A DNA stretch of 64,000 nucleotides. Source: Chlorobium sp. Its GTDB lineage: Bacteria > Bacteroidota > Chlorobiia > Chlorobiales > Chlorobiaceae. Location: NCBI GenBank assembly GCA_005862285.1, contig SZXW01000001.1, positions 1-64,000 of the forward strand, given 5' to 3'. The position numbers were made by a program, and so were the translations under genes. Of the stretch, positions 38,577 through 48,030 are shown piece by piece; the first letter of the stretch is position 1; each line of letters opens with the position of its first letter. The notes beneath the pieces were generated by a model. That model worked only from the letters and a program-made list of their open reading frames with translations. It did no database searches and was not told where the DNA came from.

Positions 38577-39911
38577 ATGAAAAGAAAACGTACCGCATAT
38601 CTCCTCTTCGCCGCCCTTTTACTCGGAACACAGTTGCCTGCTTCGGCCTTTGCCTCGGAAACTGCGTCCGGACCGATAACCGTAGAGGATGCCATCCGAC
38701 TGGTAAGAGAGAACAATCCCAAAGTCCGTCAGGCTGCCGAAGGGGTCAAAGCTGCAGATGCAAGAGTAACAGAGAAACGCAGCGGATTTTTGCCCCAGAT
38801 CAGTGCAAGTGCCGGTTACCGGTATATCGACCCCGTTTCCGAGATGGAATTCGGAGGCTCTTCGATGAAATTCATGCCGAACGACAATTACGATGCAAAA
38901 GTTAAAGCGCAGATCACGCTGTTCGACTTCGGAAAGACTGCAAGCGAGGTAAATATTGCCAAATCGGGCAGAAAGAGCGCCGAACAGGAACTCGACATGA
39001 CCGGTCGGGAACTTTCATACTCCGCAGTCAGGCTTTTCTACGGCATCATGTTCCTGCGCGAAGCCGTCAAGGTGCAGGACCGGGAAATCACCGCCCTCAG
39101 GAAAAGCCTCGACTATATCGGGAAAAAGTACAAAGAAGGCGCCGCTACGAAATTCGACGTCCTCACCATCGATGTAAGGCTTTCCGCAGCAGGGAACAAA
39201 AAAACCGATATCGAAACCGACCTGAAAAACGCCGAAACCTCGTTCCGGAGACTTACCGGCATCCCGGAAAACGACCCTGTCAGGCTGAAAGGCGATTTCA
39301 CCTTCACCCGCGCCGGATACGAACTTGAAAAGCTCACTGCCCAGGCACTCCGGGAACGAATCGAAATCGGGCTTGCCAGAGAAAAGGAGAATTCCGCGAG
39401 ATTCACGAAAAACCTTGCCGTCAGGGAAGGTTTGCCCAAAATCGTCGGAAGCGCCGCATTCGGCTATACCAACGGTTATCTGATCCCTCCCGCGCCCGAC
39501 ATCAACGAGATCCGCCGGAATTATTCCGCCGGGGTCGAACTGCATGTGCCGATATTCACCGGTTTCAAGACAAGCGCAAAGAAAAGCGAAGCCCTGGCAA
39601 TGATGCGCGGAGCCGAACAGCAGCGTATCGACACCGAACAGGAAATAAGGGAAGAGGTCGAACGCTCCTTGAATTCCCTGAACGCCAGCATCGGCAAAAT
39701 CGGCACGACCGAACTGCAGGTAAGCCAGGCAAGGCTTGCTGCAGAACATGCAAGGATACGTTACCAGAACGGCCTGGCCACTTCGCTCGACCTGCTGGAC
39801 TCTGAAGCTTCCCTTTCGGAAGCCGAGCTCGGGCACCTGAAGGCGCTCTATGACTGCACCATTAACTCTTATGCGCTGAAACGCGCCGCCGGCGATCAGT
39901 TCCGGCCATAA
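38577..39911 (+). CDS. TolC-family outer-membrane efflux protein
   Basis: A 444-residue outer-membrane channel subunit of the TolC/OEP family. A signal peptide (MKRKRTAYLLFAALLL...AFA) precedes two homologous coiled-coil and strand repeats, as seen in AIRLVRENNPKVRQAAEGVKAADARV and the later ALREREIE-type helices. The ATG at 38577 is chosen because it begins the signal peptide and lies just downstream of the -12 element; the longer frame from 38490 would start upstream of the promoter. It is the first gene of a four-gene unit with uspA, emrA and emrB. Confidence 0.93.
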   Translation: MKRKRTAYLLFAALLLGTQLPASAFASETASGPITVEDAIRLVRENNPKVRQAAEGVKAADARVTEKRSGFLPQISASAGYRYIDPVSEMEFGGSSMKFMPNDNYDAKVKAQITLFDFGKTASEVNIAKSGRKSAEQELDMTGRELSYSAVRLFYGIMFLREAVKVQDREITALRKSLDYIGKKYKEGAATKFDVLTIDVRLSAAGNKKTDIETDLKNAETSFRRLTGIPENDPVRLKGDFTFTRAGYELEKLTAQALRERIEIGLAREKENSARFTKNLAVREGLPKIVGSAAFGYTNGYLIPPAPDINEIRRNYSAGVELHVPIFTGFKTSAKKSEALAMMRGAEQQRIDTEQEIREEVERSLNSLNASIGKIGTTELQVSQARLAAEHARIRYQNGLATSLDLLDSEASLSEAELGHLKALYDCTINSYALKRAAGDQFRP

Positions 39912-39936
39912 CCCTTTATCAGAAAAGGACCGCTAA

Positions 39937-40380
39937 ATGAAAAGAGGCAAAAAAACCATACTCTGCCCGGTGGATTTCTCCCCTGGATCGGAAGAACTGC
40001 TGCAGTACTGTTCGGATATGTACGGCGAGGATGCTGAAATCATCGTCCTGCATGCTGCGAACCCCGATACCGCAGACAGGGAGATGCAGATGAAAGAGTG
40101 TCTTCATATCTTTTCGCGCTATTCCGACCGCCTCTCGATACATCACTGCGAGGTCCGGTTCGCACTCGAATACGGCCCTGCATGGTCGGTCATCACCGGC
40201 TTTGCAAAGAAGCATGCGGTCGATCTGATCGTTATCGGATCGCACGGCGCAACCGGGCTTACCAGGCTGCTGGTGGGCAGCACCGCAGAAAAAGTAATGC
40301 GCCAGGCTCCCTGCGCTGTCATGGTGCTGAGGCTGCCTGAATATCGGTCACCGGGTATCGAAGCCTCGCGCGCCGGATGA
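39937..40380 (+). CDS. Universal stress protein (UspA family)
   Basis: A 147-residue Usp domain of the ATP-binding kind, with GSHGATGLTRLLVGSTAEKV matching the G-2x-G-9x-G(S/T) phosphate loop. It opens with TILCPVDFSPGSEEL. Its place between tolC and the emrA homolog is odd for an efflux operon and suggests that it senses or modulates transport under stress. The gaps are 25 bp before it and 31 bp after. Confidence 0.93.
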   Translation: MKRGKKTILCPVDFSPGSEELLQYCSDMYGEDAEIIVLHAANPDTADREMQMKECLHIFSRYSDRLSIHHCEVRFALEYGPAWSVITGFAKKHAVDLIVIGSHGATGLTRLLVGSTAEKVMRQAPCAVMVLRLPEYRSPGIEASRAG

Positions 40381-40411
40381 CAGTTTTATTATCAAACAAC
40401 AAAATCGATTG

Positions 40412-41449
40412 ATGGACACCATGTCAGAACCACAGAAACAAACAGGAGCGAAGGCTCCGGAAGGAAACCCGAACAGCGTTACAGAGAACGGGGAACGTTC
40501 GGAAAAAGGACGTTTTTCCGCCGGAAACCCGGTCCGCCTGGCCATTTTTGCGGTAATGCTCACTGCCGGCCTTGTCTGGGGAGGCTTCAAGCTCTATCAC
40601 TCATACCTGTATGTCGAAACCGACAATGCACAGATAGAGGGTGACGTCTACCCGGTCATTTCCCGCATTCCGGGCAAAGTGGAAAGCGTGCTCGTGAAAG
40701 ACAACCAGAAAGTCAGCCGGGGGGATACGCTCATAAAGCTCGACCCGGCCGATTATGAAGTAAGACGGGACCTTGCCGCTGCAGCGCTGCAGAGCGCAGA
40801 AGCCGCAGCATCGGCTGCATCGGCTGAAATCAGCGCAGCGGGTGCGAACGAGCGCAAACTGAATGCCGATCTTCACAGAAACCGGAACCTCAGGCAGCAG
40901 GATGTGATATCCCAGGCCGAGTTCGATGCCGTCAAGGCAGGAGCGGAAACGTCGTCCGCGAAGTATGCCTCGGCATCGAGCCAGTACAAAGCTTCAGGAG
41001 CACAGATGAAAGTTCGCGAGGCCGAGCTCCGCAATGCGGAACTGCAGCTCTCCTATACCGCAATCACCGCACCTTCTTCGGGATTCGTTTCCAGAAAGAA
41101 TGTGCAGCCCGGCCAGTACGTAGCTCCCGGACAGCAACTGATCGCCCTCGTTGCAAGCAGCGACCTCTGGGTTGTAGCGAACTACAAGGAAACCCAGCTC
41201 GAGAACGTCCGCCCCGGACAGCCGGTCGTTATCCATATCGATGCCTGGCCCGGCAAGGAGTTCAAGGGAAAGGTCGAATCGATATCATCCGGAACGGGAG
41301 CGAAATTCTCCCTGCTGCCGCCTGACAACGCAAGTGGCAACTTCGTGAAAGTAACCCAGCGGGTGCCGGTGAAAATCGTTTTTACCGAAAAGCCGTCCGA
41401 GCCTATTGCGGCAGGCATGAACGTGATAGCTGAAATCAAAGTGAAATAA
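40412..41449 (+). CDS. Membrane-fusion (HlyD/EmrA) efflux adaptor
   Basis: A 345-residue periplasmic adaptor anchored by one N-terminal membrane segment (about residues 42-60). The first lipoyl half begins ETDNAQIEGDVYPVISRIPGKVESVLVKDNQKV, then come two Ala/Glu-rich coiled-coil helices (residues about 115-205), the second lipoyl half, and a beta-barrel (VQPGQYVAPGQQLIALV...). It is EmrA-like: it would link the MFS pump to TolC. The start at 40412 is preferred to an in-frame TTG just before it; 40421 is also possible. Confidence 0.93.
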   Translation: MDTMSEPQKQTGAKAPEGNPNSVTENGERSEKGRFSAGNPVRLAIFAVMLTAGLVWGGFKLYHSYLYVETDNAQIEGDVYPVISRIPGKVESVLVKDNQKVSRGDTLIKLDPADYEVRRDLAAAALQSAEAAASAASAEISAAGANERKLNADLHRNRNLRQQDVISQAEFDAVKAGAETSSAKYASASSQYKASGAQMKVREAELRNAELQLSYTAITAPSSGFVSRKNVQPGQYVAPGQQLIALVASSDLWVVANYKETQLENVRPGQPVVIHIDAWPGKEFKGKVESISSGTGAKFSLLPPDNASGNFVKVTQRVPVKIVFTEKPSEPIAAGMNVIAEIKVK

Positions 41450-41475
41450 CGTGAAGAGGCTGACAAACCGGCAAT

Positions 41476-43083
41476 ATGAATAAAGGAAGAAAAAATACCA
41501 TCGCAACAGCCGCTGTTTCTCCGGACCATACCTATGAAACCGGAATCCGCAAGGTGATCATCACCGCGACGGTAATCATCGCCGCGATGCTCGAGCTTAT
41601 CGACACCACCATCGTGAACGTTGCGCTGAACCATATCAGCGGAAACCTCGGCGCGAGCATCGAGGATGTCTCCTGGGTCGTTACGAGCTACGCAATTGCG
41701 AACGTGATCATTATCCCGCTTTCCGGGTTCCTCGGCAACCTGCTCGGCAGGCGAACCTACTTCATCGGCTCGATCCTGCTCTTCACGTTCGCCTCGCTGC
41801 TTTGCGGCATGGCCGACAACATCTGGATGCTGGTGATTTTCCGGTTTCTGCAGGGGATCGGCGGCGGGGCGCTCCTGCCGACATCCCAGGCGATCCTCTA
41901 CGAAACCTTCAAACCTGAAGAGCGCGGCACCGCGACAGGCATCTTCTCGATGGGGCTCGTGCTCGGGCCGACCATCGGCCCACTGCTCGGCGGTTACCTT
42001 GTCGATTATTTCGCCTGGGAATGGTGCTTTTTCGTGAACATTCCGGTCGGACTGATGGCCGCATGGTCGGCATTCACCTTCATCAAGGAACCGAAAGTGA
42101 AGCACGATGTCGTGAAAATCGACTGGACGGGTATCGGCCTGCTTGCCCTCGGCATAGGATCGCTGCAGTTCATCCTCGAGCGCGGCGAATCGAAAGACTG
42201 GTTCGATACACCATACATCACCTGGTTCACGATCATAGCCATTGTATCGCTTGCCGCTTTCGTCTGGTGGGAACTGCACTTCGACCATCCGGCCGTCGAC
42301 CTGAGAGTCCTTGCCCGGAGCAACACGCTTGCGATCGCCGCCGTGCTCACCTTTGTGGTCGGTTACGGGCTGTACGGCTCGCTGTTCATATTCCCTGTCT
42401 TCGTGCAGCGCCTGCTCGGCTTTACGGCGGTCCTGACCGGCTCGGTGCTCTTTCCAAGCGCCATGCTGACGGGTGTGATATCATTGCCGCTCGGCATCGC
42501 CCTGCAGAAAGGTGCATCTCCGAAACTGCTCATGACGTTCGGCATGGCGGCATTCGCTCTGTTCTGCTGGGAACTGGGCCAGCAGACCATGCAGTCCGGG
42601 GCGGAAAATTTCTTCTGGGTGCTGCTTCTGCGCGGTATCGCCCTCGGCTTCATCTTCATCCCCGTGACCATGCTTGCCGTATCGGGCCTCCATGGCAGGG
42701 ATGTCGGACAGGCGACCGGCCTGAACAACATGGTGCGCCAGCTCGGCGGCTCCTTCGGAATCGCGATCACTAACACCTATGTTTCGCAGCGTGTCGCCGT
42801 GCACCGCACCGAAATCCTCAGCCACCTCTCGCCTTTCGATCCTGCTGCCGTTCTGCGTCTCGACGCCGTGCAGCAGGCCGCGCAGACGAGGGCATTCTCG
42901 CCGGTCGAAGCCCAGCAGGTTGCCCTGAAGGCTCTCGAAGGCACGGTAACCGTACAGAGCTATCACCTCGCCTATATGGATGCGTTCAAGCTGGTCGCGC
43001 TGCTCTTCGTACTCTGCATGCCGCTGCTTTTGCTGATCAGAATCAGAAAAGGGGAAAAAACCGACCTCTCTTCCGCGCACTGA
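41476..43083 (+). CDS. DHA2-family MFS drug exporter (EmrB-like)
   Basis: A 535-residue 14-segment major facilitator drug:proton antiporter. Visible motifs are LELIDTTIVNVALNHI (motif D1), LGNLLGRRTYFIG (motif A between segments 2 and 3), and GIFSMGLVLGPTIGPLLGGYL (motif C, antiporter signature). It completes an EmrAB-TolC-type pump exporting hydrophobic drugs, uncouplers or amphipathic acids. It ends before a hairpin facing msrB. Confidence 0.94.
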   Translation: MNKGRKNTIATAAVSPDHTYETGIRKVIITATVIIAAMLELIDTTIVNVALNHISGNLGASIEDVSWVVTSYAIANVIIIPLSGFLGNLLGRRTYFIGSILLFTFASLLCGMADNIWMLVIFRFLQGIGGGALLPTSQAILYETFKPEERGTATGIFSMGLVLGPTIGPLLGGYLVDYFAWEWCFFVNIPVGLMAAWSAFTFIKEPKVKHDVVKIDWTGIGLLALGIGSLQFILERGESKDWFDTPYITWFTIIAIVSLAAFVWWELHFDHPAVDLRVLARSNTLAIAAVLTFVVGYGLYGSLFIFPVFVQRLLGFTAVLTGSVLFPSAMLTGVISLPLGIALQKGASPKLLMTFGMAAFALFCWELGQQTMQSGAENFFWVLLLRGIALGFIFIPVTMLAVSGLHGRDVGQATGLNNMVRQLGGSFGIAITNTYVSQRVAVHRTEILSHLSPFDPAAVLRLDAVQQAAQTRAFSPVEAQQVALKALEGTVTVQSYHLAYMDAFKLVALLFVLCMPLLLLIRIRKGEKTDLSSAH

Positions 43084-43107
43084 GGAAGATTGCGGGCGGC
43101 AGGCAAT

Positions 43108-43138
43108 GGTCCGGAATATCTGGGTAGATTACCGGACC
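43108..43138. terminator. Convergent hairpin between emrB-like gene and msrB
   Basis: GGTCCGG (43108-43114) pairs with CCGGACC (43132-43138), with an inner ATCT/AGAT. The T-tract is weak, so it may be a terminator or a transcript-end stabiliser for both strands. It overlaps the last codons of msrB. Confidence 0.4.
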
Positions 43139-43680
43139 TTCCTCTCCGGTTCGAAATCCAGCACTATCGAGTTCATGCAGTACCGCTTTCCTGTGGGAGG
43201 AGGCCCGTCATCGAAAAGATGGCCGAGATGGGCGCCGCACCTTCCGCAGAGCGCTTCGGTGCGGACCATGCCGTGAGAGTTGTCCTTCCGGTAGATAACG
43301 CTGTTTTTGCGGACCGTCTCGAAAAAGCTCGGCCAGCCGCAGGTGCTCGCGAACTTGGCATCCGAGCGGAACAGTGCATTGCCGCAGGCCGCGCAGTAAT
43401 AGGTACCGATACCGTCATAATCCCAGTATTTGCCGCTGAAAGCCCGCTCGGTTGCCGCATGCCTGGCAACCTCGTACAAATCGGGAGGCAGCACTTTTTT
43501 CCAGACGGAATCCGGAAGATCGAGTTTTGTGGTGTCGGTACGCGAATAGTAAGGGTTCGTCGGATGCTTCTCTTCGGTCATCGCTTTTGATTGAGAGGTT
43601 TTCACCGCGCCCGTCAGGGTATTGAAACTTGCGGAAACCGGGACGGACAGCAGAACAAGAAACAGTATAATTTTCATCAT
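43129..43680 (-). CDS. msrB: Exported peptide-methionine (R)-S-oxide reductase
   Basis: MsrB (183 aa) reduces methionine-R-sulfoxide in proteins. It has a signal peptide (MMKIILFLVLLSVPVSASF), so it acts in the periplasm. The catalytic Cys is in GKRYCMNS, zinc ligands are in CAACGNALF and CGRCGAHLGH, and CGWPSF carries the second Cys. The frame is open far upstream into the antisense of the MFS gene, but coding starts at 43680, where a GAGGG lies about 12 nt upstream. 43677 is an alternative. Confidence 0.92.
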   Translation of the reverse strand: MMKIILFLVLLSVPVSASFNTLTGAVKTSQSKAMTEEKHPTNPYYSRTDTTKLDLPDSVWKKVLPPDLYEVARHAATERAFSGKYWDYDGIGTYYCAACGNALFRSDAKFASTCGWPSFFETVRKNSVIYRKDNSHGMVRTEALCGRCGAHLGHLFDDGPPPTGKRYCMNSIVLDFEPERKVR

Positions 43681-43739
43681 GGCATTGCATTTCCCTCTGC
43701 AACATCCGATGACCCGCCGAAGTTCCTTCCGGCCAATCG

Positions 43740-45056
43740 TTATTTCGATGACACTTTGTACTCCTTCCATCCCTTCTCGATCTCCTTGCTGTATGCAATA
43801 AGGAAGAGGGTGGCTACAAGTACGACGATGCTGCCGATACGGATGGCAACGGCCGTGCCGAAATGTTCCGAAAGAAACCCTACCTGCAGGTTGCCGAGCG
43901 GCATGAACCCCATCAGCACCATGAGGTATATGCTCATCACCCGCCCGCGGTAGCGGTCCTCGACCAGGCGCTGCACCGTGGCGGTCATGGTGGCGAACGC
44001 TGAAAGCATGCCTACGCCGGCGATGAAGAGAAAGACGAGCGCGATCCTTTCGTCCGCCGCGAAGGTGAAGGCGCAGAGCCCCAGTGAAAACACCGCTATC
44101 CCGCCGACAACCATGAGGCTGGTCCTGATCTTTCCGGAGGACATTGAAACGAACACCGTACCGGCAAGGGAGCCGATACCGAACGCGGAATAGAGATAAC
44201 CCATACCGTCCGAACCGAGTTTGTAGGTATCGCGGGCGACAACAGGCAGCATCGACATGAAGGACCAGCCGAATATCGAAATGACCGAAACGAACATAAT
44301 GATCGTCCTGAGCAACGGATGCTCCCAGGTGTAGACGATGCCTTCCCTGATGGACTGAAGGGGGGGCTGATGCACCTGCGGCTTCTTCCATGGCACAGCG
44401 CTCCTTATGGCGAGAAGGGCGACGATAACCGCGATATAACTGAGACCGTTCGCGATGAATGCACCTCCCGTACCGATCCATGCGATGGTGAGACCTGCGA
44501 TGGCCGGGCCGATGACCCTCGACGCGTTGAAGATGGCCGCATTAAGGGCGACAGCGGAATGAAGCTGGTCACGATCGACCATTTCGCTCAGGAAAGCCTG
44601 CACAGCCGGTGTCGCGACAGCGGCAACGCATCCGAGCAGGAACGCGAGCACCATGATGATCGTAACGGTAACGATGCCGGTCAGGGTGAAAATCCCGAGC
44701 ACGAAAGCAAGCAGCATCGATGCCGACTGCGTCCAGAGCAGGATGGTCTTGCGGTCGTAGCGGTCGACGATCACCCCGCCGAGAAGAGAAAGAAATAGGG
44801 TCGGAAGGGACGATGCCGCAGCCGTCGCACCTGTCCAGAAAGCGGAGTGTGTCATGTCGTACACCAGCCAGCCCTGGGCCACCATCTGCAGCCAGGTGCC
44901 GATCATCGACACGATCTGCCCCACGAAATAAAGCCGGAAGTTCCGGCTGCTGAAAGCGGGAAAGGCGGAAATGATTTTCTGTCCCGGTCCGGCAGAAAAC
45001 TCTCCGGAACTCTGGTTACTGTCGGCGGGCGTTGATTCTTCGGCAGGCGCGTTCAT
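43740..45056 (-). CDS. MFS exporter (MFS_3 / EntS-like)
   Basis: A 438-residue 12-segment major facilitator of the MFS_3 group (PF05977) that includes enterobactin exporter EntS. FPAFSSRNFRLYFVGQIVSMIGTWLQ is the family's opening segment, and LGGVIVDRYDRKTILL is motif A. The first 27 residues are hydrophilic. The ATG at 45056 is chosen because the upstream 57 codons of the frame look non-coding. The substrate is unknown. msrB follows 59 bp downstream; the upstream side faces the DUF456 gene. Confidence 0.88.
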   Translation of the reverse strand: MNAPAEESTPADSNQSSGEFSAGPGQKIISAFPAFSSRNFRLYFVGQIVSMIGTWLQMVAQGWLVYDMTHSAFWTGATAAASSLPTLFLSLLGGVIVDRYDRKTILLWTQSASMLLAFVLGIFTLTGIVTVTIIMVLAFLLGCVAAVATPAVQAFLSEMVDRDQLHSAVALNAAIFNASRVIGPAIAGLTIAWIGTGGAFIANGLSYIAVIVALLAIRSAVPWKKPQVHQPPLQSIREGIVYTWEHPLLRTIIMFVSVISIFGWSFMSMLPVVARDTYKLGSDGMGYLYSAFGIGSLAGTVFVSMSSGKIRTSLMVVGGIAVFSLGLCAFTFAADERIALVFLFIAGVGMLSAFATMTATVQRLVEDRYRGRVMSIYLMVLMGFMPLGNLQVGFLSEHFGTAVAIRIGSIVVLVATLFLIAYSKEIEKGWKEYKVSSK

Positions 45057-45244
45057 CGTTTGCGATCGAGTCCATATTGAAATAGTAGCTGAAGGGAATG
45101 TAGAAAAAGCGCCGGGATTTATCGAAGATTCTCTTTGACCGGAAAACACAGGACTTGTCGAGCAGATCAGGTTTTCGGCTTGAATGCTCAATCTCGTTAT
45201 ATTCCTTGCAGAGTGTCTCCTCTTCAAATTAAAATGTCCATGTT

Positions 45245-45733
45245 ATGGAAACAGCCACGCTGCTCTGGACGCTCGCAGCCATCCTTGTCATCACCGGCTT
45301 CGTCGGGCTTCTGACGCCTGCCTTTCCCGACATATCACTCATCTTCGCCGGTCTCGCGGTTGCGGCCTGGGCCGAAGGATTTGCTTTCGTCGGCTGGAAA
45401 ACGCTGGCTGTGCTCGGATTTTTCACGCTGACGGCATTTGCGGTCGATCTTGCAGCCGGAGCGATCGGCGCGAAAAAATTCGGCGCCGGCAAAGAGGCTG
45501 TCATCGGAGCGCTCATCGGCGGTTTCGCGGGAATATTCTTCGGATTTCCGGGAATTATCTTCGGACCTTTCATCGGGGCGTTCTGCGGAGAGCTGCTCGC
45601 CAGGCGGGAGCTCGCCGAAGCAGGTATCGCCGCTGTCGGCACCTGGATAGGAGTGGTGGCCGGGGCGGCACTGAAAATCGCCATAGCGTTCACCATGATC
45701 GGCATCTTCATCCTCGTCCGGTTCCTGCATTGA
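45245..45733 (+). CDS. DUF456 membrane protein
   Basis: A 162-residue inner-membrane protein with about five hydrophobic segments and many Gly-zipper stretches (GALIGGFAGIFFGFPGIIFGPFIGAFCGE). It fits DUF456 (PF04306), an uncharacterised family. It is divergent from the MFS gene. A small ORF begins at its stop codon (TGATG). Confidence 0.82.
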   Translation: METATLLWTLAAILVITGFVGLLTPAFPDISLIFAGLAVAAWAEGFAFVGWKTLAVLGFFTLTAFAVDLAAGAIGAKKFGAGKEAVIGALIGGFAGIFFGFPGIIFGPFIGAFCGELLARRELAEAGIAAVGTWIGVVAGAALKIAIAFTMIGIFILVRFLH

Positions 45734-45858
45734 TGCTGTACGGATATCCTGCTTTCGTGCGTCAGGCTTACGCATGGAAAAGCGCGAAGCTTCGCGATAC
45801 GCTTTACAGCGCACAGAAGTCCGATCGGATGGAGATCGTGGTTGTCGATGTTATATGA
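45733..45858 (+). CDS. Possible small coupled ORF
   Basis: A 41-codon ORF starting MLYGYPAFVRQAY and ending EIVVVDVI, whose ATG overlaps the DUF456 stop (TGATG). Re-initiation could translate it. No family is recognised; only the overlap supports it. Confidence 0.3.
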   Translation: MLYGYPAFVRQAYAWKSAKLRDTLYSAQKSDRMEIVVVDVI

Positions 45859-45889
45859 AAAAAAGAAACGCAGGTTTACAGCACGCGCC

Positions 45890-46633
45890 CTACGCCATGA
45901 AGCACCAGGCCTGGTGCCATGTGCGTTTCTCCAGTTTCCGGGATTTTTTCAGTCCGGCATTCCGGGCAAGCGACTGCAGAACACTTGGGCTTTCAGGATA
46001 ATCGCAGCTTCTGATATGATCCTGGATGCTCCTCCGTTCGATATCAGAGAAACCTGTCCAATCCGCGTCCATCCTTTCGATGTAACGGTCGAAATACTCC
46101 GGCAGGGTTTCACCTTCTTCCCGCATGATATCTACGAGTATCAGAATGCCATCAGCACCGAGGGTACGGCGGCATTCGTTTAAAAACGCCTGTTTCTCTT
46201 CTGATGGAAGGTGATGAAGGGCATAACTGGAGTACACTATGTCGTAACAATCGACAGGTGATTCCCTCAGCACTTCGAGCATATCTCTGCAGAGCAGTTC
46301 CGCACGGTTTCCCAGATGCGCCAGGTTACTGTGAGCAACATCGAGCGCCTGGGCGGAAAGGTCGCATCCGCGGTATTCGGCCACCTGGCCGGGTTTGAAT
46401 ATTTCCGGGATCTGGCTGGCATCTCCGCAGCCCAGGTCGAGAACCTTCAGCGGTCCCTGAAGCTGGTCGAGCAGCTTCCTGATCGCCGTTGAGATATCCC
46501 TGTGGAACATGTAGTTCTCTCTGATGGCCGTCTGGTATGTCCCCCAGTCCGCACGGAAAACTTCGATCGGATCGGCTGCCGCTTCGAGCAGCTCATCCAG
46601 TCTGATTCCATTGCCTGCATGTCGACGATGCAT
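45890..46633 (-). CDS. SAM-dependent methyltransferase
   Basis: A 247-residue class-I methyltransferase. Motif I is KVLDLGCGDASQ, the acidic end of strand 2 is GCDLSA, motif II/III lie at CRDMLEV and YDIVYSSYALHHLPSEEK. The C-terminal part (LPEYFDRYIERMDADW) is a helix-rich cap as in small-molecule methyltransferases. The substrate is unknown. It ends near the DUF456 region and begins at the left edge of the accessory island. Confidence 0.85.
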   Translation of the reverse strand: MHRRHAGNGIRLDELLEAAADPIEVFRADWGTYQTAIRENYMFHRDISTAIRKLLDQLQGPLKVLDLGCGDASQIPEIFKPGQVAEYRGCDLSAQALDVAHSNLAHLGNRAELLCRDMLEVLRESPVDCYDIVYSSYALHHLPSEEKQAFLNECRRTLGADGILILVDIMREEGETLPEYFDRYIERMDADWTGFSDIERRSIQDHIRSCDYPESPSVLQSLARNAGLKKSRKLEKRTWHQAWCFMA

Positions 46634-47327
46634 AAGAGAAGAGTATGCGTGTGAGAAGACTTTCCGGAGTATCAGTGGAGCATTTTCAGGCCGTTCCCCG
46701 GCACGTTGAACGGATATTCACTCCCGGATTCAACCTTGATAATAGCTATAAAGATATTCATCACCATCCGCCTTCAGCACTTACAGACTTGAGCATTACC
46801 CGGGGCAACCTTCATTTTATTCGAAAAGCCTCACATTCGGATTCCATTTTTTGGAGACACGGCAAGTGCTCCGAAAAAACCATGAATCGAAGCATTCCTG
46901 ACTTAAAAAACCGGATTTTTATTTTTTTTCACTCAAAAAAGCCCGAAATACCGTACTTATTCCGCAATATTTAAAATAATGCCCGTTAATCCGGCAGAAT
47001 TGAGAGGAATCGGGTTGAGAAATATCTTCGCAGGCTCAAGAGATAGAGTTTGCAGCTTAAACTGGGTCACTGCATGCATCGGAAAGCGCAGGGTAAAATT
47101 AGCGTCTGTTATCGTAAAAGTGGATGATTTCGTGATCATCCGGCTGACCGGCGAATCGAAATTTGCAGACGCTGAAATTCGGCAGATCTTCAGTATACCA
47201 GTGACCCGTCGAATAGAGAACACTACCGTTAACGACCGGCTCAGGAGTGAATTCCTTGCCCGATTTCCATCACAGGTCGGCAAAGCCGGAAAAAATGGTG
47301 GATACGATGATTTTATAAACGGAAAAC
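46634..47327. other. Degenerate non-coding stretch at island edge
   Basis: About 690 bp with no gene I can support. Overlapping frames exist on both strands (46957-47283 minus, 46979-47338 plus), but neither resembles a known domain and they contradict each other. The stretch is AT-rich compared with neighbours, and probably holds decayed sequence. Confidence 0.4.
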
Positions 47328-47594
47328 ATGGTTTTTAACTTAAATCTGCTTGATAAGCACAGTATACTGACCTTAATCGACAACAATAAGCGAAATCCCA
47401 TATTCTCTGCTGAACTGAAAAGGCTCACGGCTTTCTGCAAAGAGCGCAACGTTACGAAATCGTATGTCATAACGAAAAACATTGAAGATTTCGGCATTTT
47501 ACCCCTTACCGGCGATAAACGCATACGGGCGCTTAAAATTCCCGCATCCTTAGCCGGCTACTGGCTTGGCGAATCGGAAACCCTGCCGGAGTGA
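47328..47594 (+). pseudogene. C-terminal remnant of an AAA/DUF4143-type ATPase
   Basis: An 88-codon fragment whose second half (ELKRLTAFCKERNVTKSYVI, then KIPASLAGYWLG) resembles the end of AAA_14-DUF4143 ATPases, where a nuclease-like fold closes the protein. Walker motifs and the rest are missing, and no partner lies upstream. This was judged by eye. Confidence 0.4.
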
Positions 47595-47615
47595 ATCAGG
47601 GCAAGGTTTATGTAA

Positions 47616-47840
47616 ACCATCAGGGAACCTGCATTATACCCTATAAGTGATATTTCGAGAATATACCTTGCAGGGGATAGTCTGACTTCCCGCACCTGCG
47701 CGGATATCATCGATGATCTGCTGGACAGGACTCCCGCCGTCATCGGCCGTGTCAGCGGCGAACTGCCCGCCGGATTTCCTCCGCAGGTTGCCGAAGCGAT
47801 ATTCGAAGGATTGAAGCAGTGTGCGGATGAGCTTGGGTGA
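47616..47840 (+). pseudogene. HipA toxin C-terminal remnant
   Basis: A 74-codon open stretch without its own start, following an in-frame TAA. It ends RVSGELPAGFPPQVAEAIFEG and then LKQCADELG before TGA. The LPxGFPxxVAExIFxGL ending is characteristic of HipA-type Ser/Thr kinase toxins. The kinase core and hipB are absent, so this is a decayed module. Confidence 0.6.
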
Positions 47841-48030
47841 GGGTTTCTCTTGCACCGAAAATCCCTGCTTCTTTTGACTACTACCTGCCCGGTGAATCGG
47901 AAAACATACAGGAGTTAAGTACGTAAGAAAGCATTATGTTTTTGTAAATTATTCTCATTCTATTCCTGACGAGAGTAACGGAACATCAACGATTATTTGC
48001 AGTTTTCCCTCATCGTTAACCTGCCCTGCC

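Noticed and set aside
43682-44481. Long minus-strand open frame upstream of and continuous with msrB
   Set aside because: It overlaps the MFS gene in another frame and lacks its amino-acid logic. Only the part from 43680 has MsrB content with a signal peptide.
46957-47338. Overlapping frames on both strands (109 and 119 codons)
   Set aside because: Both look partly coding but contradict each other, and neither resembles a known family, so I left the stretch as unassigned.
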